Notes: generated by a model not told the origin, from the letters alone. Counted from the stretch's first letter, positions 33,463 to 42,690 are shown. The stretch: DNA of 64,000 bases from Solirubrobacter soli DSM 22325 (GCF_000423665.1 NZ_KE384069.1:186001-250000); one strand, 5' to 3'. Program-made: numbers and translations.

Positions 33463-34743
33463 ATGCTGGCGGATCGAGCGCGCATAGAAGTCCAGGCCGG
33501 ACGCGGCGGCGACGGCTCGATGTCGTTCCGGCGCGAGTCCCGCGTGCCCAAGGGCGGGCCCGACGGCGGCGACGGCGGCCGCGGCGGGGATGTCACGTTG
33601 CGCTGCGACGACTCGCTGCGCGACCTGCAGTCCTTCCGCCGCCGCGGCCAGTTCAAGGCGGGGCGCGGCGGGCACGGCATGGGCAAGCTGATGTCGGGCG
33701 CCGACGGCGACCGGCTCGTGATCGCGGTCCCCCCGGGGACGACGGTCGAGCGCTGGGACGGCCGCACGTACGACCTGGTGCGTCCCGGCCAGGAGGTCAC
33801 GATCGCCGCGGGCGGGCCCGGCGGGCGCGGGAACAAGACGTTCGCCACCGCGACGCGGCAGGCGCCGCGGCTGGCCGAGCGTGGGCTGCCCGGCGAGGAG
33901 GGTCCCGTCGAGCTGCATCTGAAGCTGCTGGCCGACGTGGGGCTCGTGGGGTTGCCGAACGCGGGGAAGTCCTCGCTGTTGTCGGTGATGACGCGGGCGC
34001 AGCCGAAGATCGCCTCGTACCCGTTCACGACGCTGACCCCGGTGCTGGGGACGATCGACGCCGACGACCGCCAGCTGGTGCTGGCCGACATCCCGGGGCT
34101 GATCGAGGGCGCGTCCGACGGCGCGGGGCTCGGCCACGACTTCCTTGCCCACGTCGAGCGGACGCGGCTGCTCGTGCACGTCTTGGATCTGGCGCCGCTG
34201 GACGGCTCGGACCCGGAGCACAACTTCGAGGTGATCGAGCGCGAGCTGGCCGAGCACGACCCGCGGCTTGCCGGATTGCCGCGGCTGCTGGCCTTGAGCA
34301 AGGCCGATCTCGTGACGCCGGAGGTGGCTGCGGTCGCCGCTGCCGAGTGGCGCGGGCGCGTCGCGTTCCCGGTGATCGTCACCTCCAGCGCGACCCGTTT
34401 GGGCTTGGACGAGCTGCGGGGCGAGCTGCTGCAGCGGGTGCCCGTGGCCGGGCCGGAGCCCGAGGGCTCGGGCGAGGACGAGGTCGCCGAGTTCGCGGTC
34501 TTCCGCCCGGCGAAGTCGCAGGCGTTCGACATCACCCGCGGGCCGGACGGCACGTGGATCGTCTACGGCGACTCGGTCGAGCGGCTGATCGCGCGCTGGG
34601 ACCTCGACAACGAGGAGGCGCAGGCGCTCGTCGAGTCGCGGCTGCGGCGGATGGGCGTGATCGGCGCCCTCGAGCGGGCAGGGTTCGAGGCGGGCGACGA
34701 CGTCGAGATCGGCGGCATCGTCTTCGAGCTGGACCCGTACTAG
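33463..34743 (+). CDS. obg: GTPase Obg/CgtA
   Basis: Obg is an essential GTPase in ribosome assembly and stress control. The ATG at 33463 begins MLADRARIEVQAGRGGDGS, the glycine-rich Obg fold with GGPDGGDGGRGGDV. The G domain starts with GLPNAGKSSLL (about residue 163) and includes DIPGLIEGASDG (G3) and LSKADL (G4). The C-terminal OCT domain (about 345-426) is present. The 426-residue length is normal for actinobacteria. proB follows 165 bp downstream after a large hairpin. Confidence 0.97.
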   Translation: MLADRARIEVQAGRGGDGSMSFRRESRVPKGGPDGGDGGRGGDVTLRCDDSLRDLQSFRRRGQFKAGRGGHGMGKLMSGADGDRLVIAVPPGTTVERWDGRTYDLVRPGQEVTIAAGGPGGRGNKTFATATRQAPRLAERGLPGEEGPVELHLKLLADVGLVGLPNAGKSSLLSVMTRAQPKIASYPFTTLTPVLGTIDADDRQLVLADIPGLIEGASDGAGLGHDFLAHVERTRLLVHVLDLAPLDGSDPEHNFEVIERELAEHDPRLAGLPRLLALSKADLVTPEVAAVAAAEWRGRVAFPVIVTSSATRLGLDELRGELLQRVPVAGPEPEGSGEDEVAEFAVFRPAKSQAFDITRGPDGTWIVYGDSVERLIARWDLDNEEAQALVESRLRRMGVIGALERAGFEAGDDVEIGGIVFELDPY

Positions 34744-34791
34744 TGGTCGCGACCGTGAATACGGTCGATCGCCGGCCAGATCACCGGTCGT

Positions 34792-34858
34792 CTCTGCCGG
34801 GTCCTGGTGGGCGCTTGCATACTGGTGGTACGTGGGCGCCCGCCGGGGCCCGGCAGAG
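34792..34858 (+). ncRNA. Long near-perfect RNA hairpin between obg and proB
   Basis: Bases 34792-34818 pair without mismatch or bulge to 34832-34858 (27 bp) around a 13-base loop. Twenty-one pairs are Watson-Crick and six are G.U wobbles; five of these have U in the 5' arm and G in the 3' arm. The minus-strand RNA would have A.C mismatches at these six places, so the structure suits the + strand transcript. It could be the obg terminator, an RNase processing site or a leader of proB. No T-run follows. A smaller hairpin (GACCGT-GAAT-ACGGTC) is at 34751-34766. Confidence 0.6.
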
Positions 34859-34908
34859 GCGAGCGGGGCCCGCCGGAATCGAGCGTATTCCCGGGAGCGG
34901 CCACTAAG

Positions 34909-36000
34909 TTGCCCGTCGCCGTCGTAAAGCTCGGATCGTCGATCGTCGCCGAGGACTCCGGCGCGCTGCGGCTGTCGGTGGTCGCGCGGATCTGCGAGGA
35001 GGTCGCGGCGCTGCACGCTTCCGGGGTTGACGTGGTCGTCGTCACGTCGGGGGCGATCGCGCGCGGCATCCACATGCTGGGGTTGGCGGGCCGTCCGCGG
35101 GTGGTCGAGGAACTGCAGGCGGCGTCCGCGGTGGGCCAGGGGCGGCTCTATCGCACCTACGACGAGTACCTGCGGGAGCGCGGCATCCAGTCCGCGCAGG
35201 TGCTGCTGACGTTCTTCGACATGAGCGCGCGGACGCACTATCTGAACGCGCGCCGGACGCTGCGCAAGCTGGTCGAGTGGCGGATCGTGCCGGTCATCAA
35301 CGAGAACGACACGACCACCACCGACGAGATCTCCTTCGGCGACAACGACTTCCTGGCGGCCCAGGTCGCGGTGCTGGTGGATGCCTCGCTGCTCTTGTTG
35401 TTGACCTCGACGCCGGGGCTGCTGACGGCGGATCCCCGGGTGGATCCATCGGCTCGCCTGGTGTCGGTGATCTCGGATCCCTCTGAACTCGAGGCGCTCT
35501 CGATCGGGAGCGCCACCTCGCCGTTGGGCTCGGGCGGGATGCGCTCGAAGGTCGCCGCGGCGGAGATGGCGACCGCGGCGGGGATTCCCACGGTGATCGG
35601 GTCGGGGTTCGAGCCGGGGCTGTTGGGGCGCGCGTGGGCGGGCGAGCCGGTGGGGACGCGGTTCGCGCCGCACCCGGTGCGCCAGCCGTCCTTCAAGCTC
35701 TGGCTGCGCTACGCGAAGCCGTCGCAGGGCGTCGTGGCGATCGACGCGGGCGCGGCGCGGGCGCTGCGCGACGGCGGGACGTCGCTGCTGCCGGTCGGGA
35801 TCGTGGGCGTCGAGGGCGCGTTCGAGGCGGGCGACGCGGTCGACGTGTGCGTCGACGGCGAGGCCGTCGGCAAGGGGATCTCCAACTACTCCGCGGGCGA
35901 GTTGCGGCGGGTGATGGGGCTCAAGACGGGGGAGCTGCGCTCTGTGCTGCCTCGAGCGGTGGACGAGGCCGTCCACCGGGACTACTTCGTCCTGGTGTAG
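34909..36000 (+). CDS. proB: Glutamate 5-kinase
   Basis: ProB phosphorylates glutamate in the first step of proline synthesis. The TTG at 34909 gives VAVVKLGSSIVAEDSGALR, the amino-acid-kinase start, and follows GGGAG by 11 bases. Other motifs are VVVTSGAIARG, VPVINENDTT and FGDNDFLAAQVA. The C-terminal PUA domain (about 285-363) is present. The length is 363 residues. The upstream open frame runs through the hairpin and is rejected. The stop overlaps the convergent guanine deaminase gene by 19 bp, which separates proB from proA. Confidence 0.95.
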   Translation: MPVAVVKLGSSIVAEDSGALRLSVVARICEEVAALHASGVDVVVVTSGAIARGIHMLGLAGRPRVVEELQAASAVGQGRLYRTYDEYLRERGIQSAQVLLTFFDMSARTHYLNARRTLRKLVEWRIVPVINENDTTTTDEISFGDNDFLAAQVAVLVDASLLLLLTSTPGLLTADPRVDPSARLVSVISDPSELEALSIGSATSPLGSGGMRSKVAAAEMATAAGIPTVIGSGFEPGLLGRAWAGEPVGTRFAPHPVRQPSFKLWLRYAKPSQGVVAIDAGAARALRDGGTSLLPVGIVGVEGAFEAGDAVDVCVDGEAVGKGISNYSAGELRRVMGLKTGELRSVLPRAVDEAVHRDYFVLV

Positions 36001-37274
36001 ACCGCCTCGCCGGCCACTCTCGTCTCGAGCACACATTCCTCGCGCGCCAGCGTGAACAGCGCGCCGAGCGTCGCGGTCCAGTCGGGGGCGGCTTCCAGCA
36101 CGGCCTCCAGCGTGGAGTCCTCCGGGGCTTTGAGCAGCGTCGTGTCCAGTTGCTTTCCCGGCGTGAAGTCGCCGGTCGTGTCGCCGAGGTTCAGTGCCTC
36201 AGCTCCTGCCTTCGTGGCGAGATAGAGGAGGTGCTCCGGGCCGAGCATGTGACCTTGGTCGCGGACCATCTGGACGTGGTAGGCGACCAGGCCCTCCTTG
36301 AGCATGCTCAGGCCGGTGCCGGCACCGACGTCGGTCCCCATCCCGAAGCGCACGCCGGCCGCGACGTGCCGGGCCATCGGGAAGATGCCGGAGGCGAGGA
36401 AGGCGTTGGACGACGGGCAGTGGGCGATCGCGGTGTTCGTGCCCGCCAGTCGCCTGAGCTCGCTGTCCGAGACGTGCACATTGTGGGCGAGGACCGAGTG
36501 GTCGGTGAGCAGGCCCGCTCGCTCGTACGTGGCCAGATAGTCGCGGGCCTGCGGGAACAGGCGGCGGACGAAGTCGATCTCGCCGAGCGACTCGTTGACG
36601 TGGCTCGTGAAGAGGACGCCGTCGCCGAGCAGCTCGTGGCAGGCGTCGAGCATGGCATCGGTGCAGGAGACGCTGAACCGGGGCGTTACGGCGTAGCGGA
36701 GGCGGCCGCGGTTGTGCCAGCGGTCCATCAGCGTCCGGCTGTTGGCGTACGCCGTCTCGGCGTCGACCTCGAGGTCGGGGCGCAGGTTGCGGTCCGAGAC
36801 CACGAGACCGGAGGCGATCCGCAGCCCGCGCCGGTCCGCCGCCTCGAACAGCGCGTTCTGCGCCTCCGGGAAGTGCGAGCCGAATACGAGCGCCGAGGTC
36901 GTGCCGTTGGCCGCGAGCAGCCGCACGAACCGCGCGGCGGCGGTCTGCGCGTAGCTCGCGTCCGCCATCCGCGCCTCCTCGGGGAGGGTCCGCTGGTCGA
37001 GCCAGTCGAGCAGCTGGAGGCCCATCGCGCCGATCACGGGGATCTGCGGGAAGTGGACGTGGGTGTCGACGAAGCCGGGGAGCGCGATGCAGCCGCTGCG
37101 GTCCTCGACGCGGGCGTCGGGGTTTCGCGCTTTGACGTGCTGGAAGTCGCCGACGTCCGTGATCGTCCCGTTCTCGTACGCGATCGCGCCGTCGTCGAAC
37201 GCCTCGAGGGCGTCGGTGGTCTTGAACGGATCGCGCGGCGTGTGGGCGATGCGGGCACGGAGGATCGTCGTCAT
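35982..37274 (-). CDS. guaD: Guanine deaminase (amidohydrolase)
   Basis: GuaD turns guanine into xanthine. The 430-residue amidohydrolase has metal ligands H72/H74 in PGFVDTHVHFPQ, TSHVNES, the late HCPSSNAFLASG and the aspartate in FGMGTDVGAG. The spacing and the FVDTHVHFPQ context are those of guanine deaminase rather than cytosine or atrazine deaminases. The ATG at 37274 is 27 bp from the divergent proA start; the much longer open frame upstream is antisense to proA. Its position between proB and proA on the opposite strand is unusual for a proline locus. Confidence 0.92.
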   Translation of the reverse strand: MTTILRARIAHTPRDPFKTTDALEAFDDGAIAYENGTITDVGDFQHVKARNPDARVEDRSGCIALPGFVDTHVHFPQIPVIGAMGLQLLDWLDQRTLPEEARMADASYAQTAAARFVRLLAANGTTSALVFGSHFPEAQNALFEAADRRGLRIASGLVVSDRNLRPDLEVDAETAYANSRTLMDRWHNRGRLRYAVTPRFSVSCTDAMLDACHELLGDGVLFTSHVNESLGEIDFVRRLFPQARDYLATYERAGLLTDHSVLAHNVHVSDSELRRLAGTNTAIAHCPSSNAFLASGIFPMARHVAAGVRFGMGTDVGAGTGLSMLKEGLVAYHVQMVRDQGHMLGPEHLLYLATKAGAEALNLGDTTGDFTPGKQLDTTLLKAPEDSTLEAVLEAAPDWTATLGALFTLAREECVLETRVAGEAVYTRTK

Positions 37275-37301
37275 GCTCGGTGGGCAGCCTAGACTTCCCG
37301 C

Positions 37302-38564
37302 ATGGCCGCCACCGTCGCTTCCACGCCCTCGGTCACCGATCTCGCGCTCGCCGCGAAGGCCGCCGCGCGGCGGCTGGCGGCGGTCGACCCGGCGACCAAG
37401 GACGCGGCGCTGCTCGCGATCGCGGACGCGCTGGAGGCGCGGCTGCCGGAGATCCTGGCGGCGAACGCCCTGGATCTTTCGGCGGGTCGTCAATCGGGCC
37501 TGTCGTCCGCGCTGATGGACCGCCTGACGCTGGATGAGGCGAGGGTTCGCGGGATCGCCGACGGCACGCGCGCGATCGCGGCGCTGCCCGACCCGGTGGG
37601 TGAGGTCGTGTCCGGCGGGCGCCTGGCCAACGGGCTCGACTTCCGCAAGGTTCGAGTCCCGCTCGGCGTGATCGCCGTGGTCTACGAGGCGCGGCCGAAC
37701 GTGACGATCGACGCCGCCGCGCTGTGCCTGAAGTCGGGCAACGCGGTGCTCCTGCGCGGCTCTTCCTCGGCGGTGCATTCGAACGAGGTGCTGGCGCGGA
37801 TCGCGGGCGAGGCGGCCTCGGCGGCCGGTCTGCCCGAGGGCGCGCTGACGCTCGTCGGCGGCGGGCGCGAAGCGCTCACCGAGCTCGCGCAGCTCGAAGG
37901 CGTCGTCGACTTGATCATCCCGCGCGGGGGAGAGGGGCTGAAGAAGGCGATCAGCGCCGTCGCCCGTGTCCCCGTGATCTACGCGGCGGCGGGCAACTGC
38001 CACGTCTACGTGGATGCGTCGGCCGACCTGGAGATGGCGACGCGGATCATCGTCAACGCGAAGGTCCAGCGCCCGGGCGTGTGCAACGCGGCGGAGACGC
38101 TGTTGGTGCACTCGTCGGTGGCGTCAGCGTTCCTCCCGGGTGCCTTGGAGGAGCTGCGCTCGCGTGGCGTCGAGTTGCGCGGCGACGAGCGCGTCGCCGC
38201 GCTCGCGTCGGTCGCGCCGGCCTCCGAGTCCGACTGGGCGGAGGAGTTCCTCGCCTTGATCCTGGCCGTGCGGGTCGTCGACTCGGTGGACGAGGCGATC
38301 GACCACATCAACCGCTACGGCACGGGCCATTCCGAGGCGATCGTCACCCGCGACCGCGACGCCGCCCGGGCCTTCCAGCTCGGGATCGACTCGGCCTGCA
38401 TCTACGTCAACGCCTCGACGCGGTTCACGGACGGCGGCGAGTTCGGGATGGGCGCCGAGATCGGCAATTCCACCCAGAAGCTCCACGCCCGCGGCCCGAT
38501 CGGCCTGCGCGAGCTCTGCTCGACCCGCTACCTGGTCGACGGCGAGGGCCAAGTCCGAGGATGA
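37302..38564 (+). CDS. proA: Gamma-glutamyl phosphate reductase
   Basis: ProA reduces gamma-glutamyl phosphate to glutamate semialdehyde in proline synthesis. The 420-residue length is typical. The catalytic C261 lies in RPGVCNAAETLL. Other family landmarks are VPLGVIAVVYEARPNVT, NAVLLRGSSSA and the C-terminal FGMGAEIGNST. The start is ATG. Its stop overlaps the nadD start (ATGA). Confidence 0.97.
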   Translation: MAATVASTPSVTDLALAAKAAARRLAAVDPATKDAALLAIADALEARLPEILAANALDLSAGRQSGLSSALMDRLTLDEARVRGIADGTRAIAALPDPVGEVVSGGRLANGLDFRKVRVPLGVIAVVYEARPNVTIDAAALCLKSGNAVLLRGSSSAVHSNEVLARIAGEAASAAGLPEGALTLVGGGREALTELAQLEGVVDLIIPRGGEGLKKAISAVARVPVIYAAAGNCHVYVDASADLEMATRIIVNAKVQRPGVCNAAETLLVHSSVASAFLPGALEELRSRGVELRGDERVAALASVAPASESDWAEEFLALILAVRVVDSVDEAIDHINRYGTGHSEAIVTRDRDAARAFQLGIDSACIYVNASTRFTDGGEFGMGAEIGNSTQKLHARGPIGLRELCSTRYLVDGEGQVRG

Positions 38565-39154
38565 AGGTCGGCCTCCTCGGAGGCACGTTCAACCCTCCGC
38601 ACCTCGGTCACCTCGTGTGCGCCCAGGAGGCGCACGCGCAGCTGGGGTTGGACCGTGTCGTGTTCATGCCCGTCCACTCGCCCCCGCACAAGGAGGTCGA
38701 GCAGGACCCGGGCGTCGAGCACCGCGTGGCGCTCTGCGAGTTGGCCGTGGCCGACGATCCACGGTTCGAGGTCTCTCGGTTGGAGGCCGACACGCCGGGT
38801 CGGTCCTTCACGGTCGATACCCTCAAACGGCTGCATGAGTCCAGTCCAGAGGACGAGCTGACGTTCATCATGGGAGGCGACATGGCCTACAGCCTGTCGA
38901 CCTGGCATGAGCCGGAGGCCGTCCTGTCGCTCGCGACGCTCGGCGTCGCCGAGCGCGAGGGCGTCGGCCGCGCCGACATCACGGAACACATCTCCGGGCT
39001 CGCCGGCGCCCACCGCATCCGCTTCTTCGACATGCCCCGCCTCGACATCTCCTCATCCCTGATCCGCCGCCGCGCCGCCGCCGGCCAGCCACTGCGCTAC
39101 TTCGTGCCGGACGCCGTCGCCGAATACATCGTCTCCGAAGGGCTGTACCGATGA
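38561..39154 (+). CDS. nadD: Nicotinate-nucleotide adenylyltransferase
   Basis: NadD adenylates nicotinate mononucleotide in NAD synthesis. The ATG at 38561 gives MKVGLLGGTFNPPHLGHL, with the nucleotidyltransferase HxGH motif. The C-terminal LDISSSLIRRR is the second family motif. The length is 197 residues. It overlaps proA by 4 bp and rsfS by 4 bp, forming the operon proA-nadD-rsfS. Longer in-frame upstream sequence is inside proA and is rejected. Confidence 0.96.
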   Translation: MKVGLLGGTFNPPHLGHLVCAQEAHAQLGLDRVVFMPVHSPPHKEVEQDPGVEHRVALCELAVADDPRFEVSRLEADTPGRSFTVDTLKRLHESSPEDELTFIMGGDMAYSLSTWHEPEAVLSLATLGVAEREGVGRADITEHISGLAGAHRIRFFDMPRLDISSSLIRRRAAAGQPLRYFVPDAVAEYIVSEGLYR

Positions 39155-39513
39155 GCGCCGCACCCGAACTCGAACCGGCCCGCCTCGCCGACCTCGTCGC
39201 CGGCTACGCCTCGGACGTCAAGGCCCAGGAGATCGTCGAGCTCGACCTCCGCGGCGTCCTCGGCTACACCGACTACTTCGTGATCGCCACCGGCGGCACC
39301 GACCGCCAGGTCAAGGCCGTCCACGACCGCATCCACGAGAACATGAAGCGCGAGCACGGCCTCCTGCCCCGCCGCGTGGAAGGCGTCTCCGAGTCCCGCT
39401 GGATCCTCATGGACTACCTCGACGTGATCGTCCACATCTTCACCCCCGAGGCGCGCGAGTTCTACCGCCTCGAGCAGCTCTGGGGCGAAGCCCCGAAGCG
39501 CATCATCGAGTAG
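39151..39513 (+). CDS. rsfS: Ribosomal silencing factor RsfS
   Basis: RsfS binds ribosomal protein L14 and blocks subunit joining under starvation. The 120-residue protein has the family core KAQEIVELDLRG, YTDYFVIATGGTDRQVKAV, DYLDVIVHIFTPEAREFY and the end LEQLWGEA. It overlaps nadD by 4 bp, the common arrangement. Confidence 0.96.
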   Translation: MSAAPELEPARLADLVAGYASDVKAQEIVELDLRGVLGYTDYFVIATGGTDRQVKAVHDRIHENMKREHGLLPRRVEGVSESRWILMDYLDVIVHIFTPEAREFYRLEQLWGEAPKRIIE

Positions 39514-39550
39514 CGCGCCGCCCGCCGCACCGCGTCTCGTCGCGCCCGTC

Positions 39551-39571
39551 CGCGCGGGGCCGCCCCGCGCG
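39551..39571 (+). terminator. GC hairpin after rsfS
   Basis: A perfect 9-bp stem (CGCGCGGGG with CCCCGCGCG) with a CCG loop lies 38 bp after the rsfS stop. A second perfect palindrome (CGCACCCGT with ACGGGTGCG) is at 39585-39602. Neither has a T-run. They may end the proA-nadD-rsfS transcript. Confidence 0.5.
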
Positions 39572-39654
39572 CCACCTCTCGCCGCGCACCCGTACGGGTG
39601 CGGTCGCTCGGCGTCCCCACAGGGCGCCTTCTGACCTGACCCGTCCGAGAAACG

Positions 39655-39684
39655 CGAAAGGGCCGCCCTGAGGCGACCCTTTCG
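39655..39684 (-). terminator. Terminator of the tRNA-Ala gene
   Basis: Read on the minus strand, CGAAAGGGTCGCC pairs with GGCGGCCCTTTCG (13 bp, one G.U) around a 4-base loop, starting 5 bp after the tRNA 3' end, and CGTTTCT follows. It could also stop transcripts from rsfS. Confidence 0.7.
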
Positions 39685-39687
39685 TGA

Positions 39688-39762
<75 letters not shown>

Positions 39763-39830
39763 TGGGAAACGCCAGTCTAGCGCCTCGCTCGGAAGGCTGG
39801 GCCCGCGCCGGACGCTAACCTCCGCGCCCA

Positions 39831-42281
39831 ATGGCCGAGCATCGTTACGAGCCTCACGAGATCGAACGCAAGTGGCAGGCGATCTGGGAGAGCGAGCGCA
39901 CCTGGGAAGTTCCGAACGAGGATGACGGGACGCCGCGCTCCTATGTGCTCGAGATGCTCCCGTACCCATCCGGCGAGCCCCACATGGGGCACCTCAAGAA
40001 CTACTCGGTGGGTGACGCGGTCGCCCACTTCCGCCGCCGCAACGGCATGCGTGTGCTGCACCCGATGGGCTACGACGCGTTCGGCCTGCCCGCCGAGAAC
40101 AACGCGATCAAGACCGGCAAGCACCCGCGGATCGCCACCGAGGAGTCGATCGAGTCCTTCCAGCGCCAGTTCCGCTCCTGGGGCATCTCGATCGACTGGT
40201 CGCGCGAGTTCGGCACCCACGAGCCCCGCTACTACCGCTGGACGCAGTGGATCTTCCTCAAGCTCTTCGAGCGCGGGCTGGCCTACCGCAAGGAGGCCGC
40301 GGTCAACTGGTGTCCCAAGGACGCCACGGTGCTGGCCAACGAGCAGGTCATCGACGGCCATTGCGAGCGCTGCGGCACGCTGGTCGAGCTGCGCCAGCTC
40401 GAGCAGTGGTTCTTCCGCATCACCGACTACGCGGACCGCCTGCTCGACGACCTCGAGACGATCGACTGGCCGCACCACGTCAAGACGATGCAGAAGAACT
40501 GGATCGGTCGCTCCGAGGGCGCCGAGGTCACGTTCTCCTCGCCCGAGACCGGCGTCGACTACTCCGTCTTCACCACCCGCCCGGACACGCTGTTCGGCGC
40601 GACGTTCTTTGTGATGGCGCCCGAGCACCCCGACGTGCTGCGCCTGGCCGCCGGAACCGAGCACGAGGCGGCCGTCCGCGACTACGTCAACGGCGTCCTG
40701 AGCGAGAACCGCGAGGACCGCGCCGACACCGAGCGCACGAAGACCGGCGTCCCGCTCGGCCGGACCGTGATCAACCCGGTCAACGGCGAAGCGATCCCGA
40801 TGTACGTCGCCGACTACGTCCTCATGGAGTACGGCACCGGCGCCATCATGGCGGTGCCCGGCCACGACGAGCGCGACTTCGACTTCGCGACGCAGTTCGG
40901 CCTGCCGATCCGCCGCGTGGTCGAGGGCGGCGAGGAGCTCCCGTACAGCGGCGACGGCCCACTGGTCAATTCCTCGCCCCAGTTCGACGGCAAGAACAAC
41001 CGGGCGGCGCTGGAGGAGATCGTCGACTGGCTCGACCGCGAGGGCAAGGGCCACCGCTCGATCAACTACCGCCTGCGCGACTGGCTGCTCTCGCGCCAGC
41101 GCTATTGGGGCGCGCCGATCCCGATCGTCTACTGCGACGAGCACGGCATCGTGCCCGTTCCGGAGTCCGACCTGCCGGTGCTGCTGCCGGACGTCGAGGA
41201 GTACGCGCCGCAGGGCCGCTCGCCCCTGGCCGCCGCCGAGGACTGGGTCAACACGACCTGCCCGATCTGCGGAGCTCCCGCCCGCCGCGAGACCGACACG
41301 ATGGACACGTTCGTCGACTCCTCGTGGTACTTCCTGCGCTACGCCGACGCCAACAACGACGACGCCGCGTGGGACCCGAAGGTGCTCGAGCTGTGGGCGC
41401 CGGCCGACCAGTACATCGGCGGCGTCGAGCACGCGATCCTGCACCTGATGTACGCCCGCTTCTTCGTGAAGGCGCTGGCGGACCTCGAACTGCTCGACCA
41501 CCAGGAGCCCTTCAAGGCGCTCTTCACCCAGGGCATGATCACCCGCGACGGGGCGAAGATGTCCAAGTCCAAGGGCAACATGATCAGCCCGGTGCAGTAC
41601 GTCGAGCGCTACGGCGCGGACACCGCCCGCTCCTACATCCTCTTCATCGGCCCGCCCGACCAGGACGCCGACTGGAGCGACGAGGGCGTCGAAGGCGTCC
41701 ACCGTTTCCTGGCCCGCCTGTGGCGCCTGGGCATGGACGTCGCCGAGACGACCGGCCGGCAGCCGCTGCTCGGCCCGCTGGAGCCGCCCGAGGGCGACGA
41801 CCTCGAGCTGATGCGCAAGGCCCACTGGGCGATCGACAAGGTCACCAACGACATGGCCGGCCGCTTCGCGTTCAACACCGCGATCGCCGCCGTCATGGAG
41901 CTCGTCAACGAGGCCTACCGCCGCCGCGACGCCGTCCGCCCCGCGACCCTGCACTTCGCCACGGCCACCGCCGCCTCCCTGATCTTCCCGTTCGCCCCGC
42001 ACACCGGCGCCGAGGTCTTCGAGGCGTTGACCGGCGAGCGCGTGTGGGAGACCGAGTGGCCCGACGCCGACCTCTCCCTGCTCGAGCGCGACGTCGTCGA
42101 GATCGTCGTCCAGGTCAACGGCAAGGTCCGCGACCGCGTCCAGGCCCCGGCCTCCTCCTCCCGCGAAGAGCTCGAGTCCCTCGCCCGCGAACGCCCCAAC
42201 GTCGTCGCCCACATCGACGGCAAGCAAGTCGTCAAGGTCGTCGTCGTCCCGTCGAAGCTCGTCAACTTCGTCGTCCGCTGA
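39831..42281 (+). CDS. leuS: Leucyl-tRNA synthetase
   Basis: The class Ia synthetase of 816 residues has the HIGH-type motif HMGHLKNYSVGD near residue 53. The CP1 editing domain includes TTRPDTLFGATF and GHDERDFDF. The KMSKSKGN motif is near residue 577, followed by the anticodon-binding domain and a C-terminal domain ending in VVVVPSKLVNFVV. The protein starts MAEHRYEPHEIERKWQ, as in other bacterial LeuRS. All catalytic motifs are present. Confidence 0.97.
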   Translation: MAEHRYEPHEIERKWQAIWESERTWEVPNEDDGTPRSYVLEMLPYPSGEPHMGHLKNYSVGDAVAHFRRRNGMRVLHPMGYDAFGLPAENNAIKTGKHPRIATEESIESFQRQFRSWGISIDWSREFGTHEPRYYRWTQWIFLKLFERGLAYRKEAAVNWCPKDATVLANEQVIDGHCERCGTLVELRQLEQWFFRITDYADRLLDDLETIDWPHHVKTMQKNWIGRSEGAEVTFSSPETGVDYSVFTTRPDTLFGATFFVMAPEHPDVLRLAAGTEHEAAVRDYVNGVLSENREDRADTERTKTGVPLGRTVINPVNGEAIPMYVADYVLMEYGTGAIMAVPGHDERDFDFATQFGLPIRRVVEGGEELPYSGDGPLVNSSPQFDGKNNRAALEEIVDWLDREGKGHRSINYRLRDWLLSRQRYWGAPIPIVYCDEHGIVPVPESDLPVLLPDVEEYAPQGRSPLAAAEDWVNTTCPICGAPARRETDTMDTFVDSSWYFLRYADANNDDAAWDPKVLELWAPADQYIGGVEHAILHLMYARFFVKALADLELLDHQEPFKALFTQGMITRDGAKMSKSKGNMISPVQYVERYGADTARSYILFIGPPDQDADWSDEGVEGVHRFLARLWRLGMDVAETTGRQPLLGPLEPPEGDDLELMRKAHWAIDKVTNDMAGRFAFNTAIAAVMELVNEAYRRRDAVRPATLHFATATAASLIFPFAPHTGAEVFEALTGERVWETEWPDADLSLLERDVVEIVVQVNGKVRDRVQAPASSSREELESLARERPNVVAHIDGKQVVKVVVVPSKLVNFVVR

Positions 42282-42337
42282 CCGCGCCGGGCGGGGCAAC
42301 CCGCCCGCGGTCGCCTAGCCACGCGACGCGCCCTCCA

Positions 42338-42690
42338 GCGCGACCCCGCTTCGCGTCGCGCTGCCGCTCCGCGCGGCCCCGCTTCGCGTCGCGCTGCCGC
42401 TGCGCGCGGCCCCGTTTCGCGTCGCGTCGCCGCTGCGCGCGGCCCCGCTTCGCGTCGCGCTGCCGCTGCGCGCGGCCCCGCTTCGCGTCGCGCCGCCGCT
42501 GCGCGCGGCCCCGCTTCGCGTCGCGCCGCCGCTCCGCGCGGCCCCGCTTCGCGTCGCGCCGCCGCCTCGCGCGGCCCTGCTTCGCGTCGCGTCGCCGCTC
42601 CGCGCGACCCCGCTTCGCGTCGCGCCGCCGCTCCGCGCGGCACGCCTTCGCGGCGCGCCGCCGCTCCGCGCGGCCCCGCGCGACCGCGCC
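42338..42690. repeat. Tandem array of a 33-bp GC-rich unit, about 10.7 copies
   Basis: Ten consecutive 33-bp units plus a 23-bp partial unit follow leuS. Each unit starts GCGCGGCCCCGCTTCGCGTC and differs from the others at a few positions; copies 10 and 11 are the most degraded. Because 33 is divisible by three and the unit lacks stops, frames on both strands stay open through the array, but none has a start or ribosome-binding site of its own. It lies in the 480-bp gap between leuS and comEA, which otherwise holds only short unique flanks. Confidence 0.9.

Noticed and set aside
34807..34908. ProB start at 34807 with a Gly/Arg/Pro-rich leader peptide
   Set aside because: The extra residues are the translation of the hairpin region and do not belong to the kinase fold; TTG 34909 fits the family start.
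42338..42690. CRISPR array
   Set aside because: Units are contiguous with no unique spacers and no cas genes are nearby; it is a tandem repeat.
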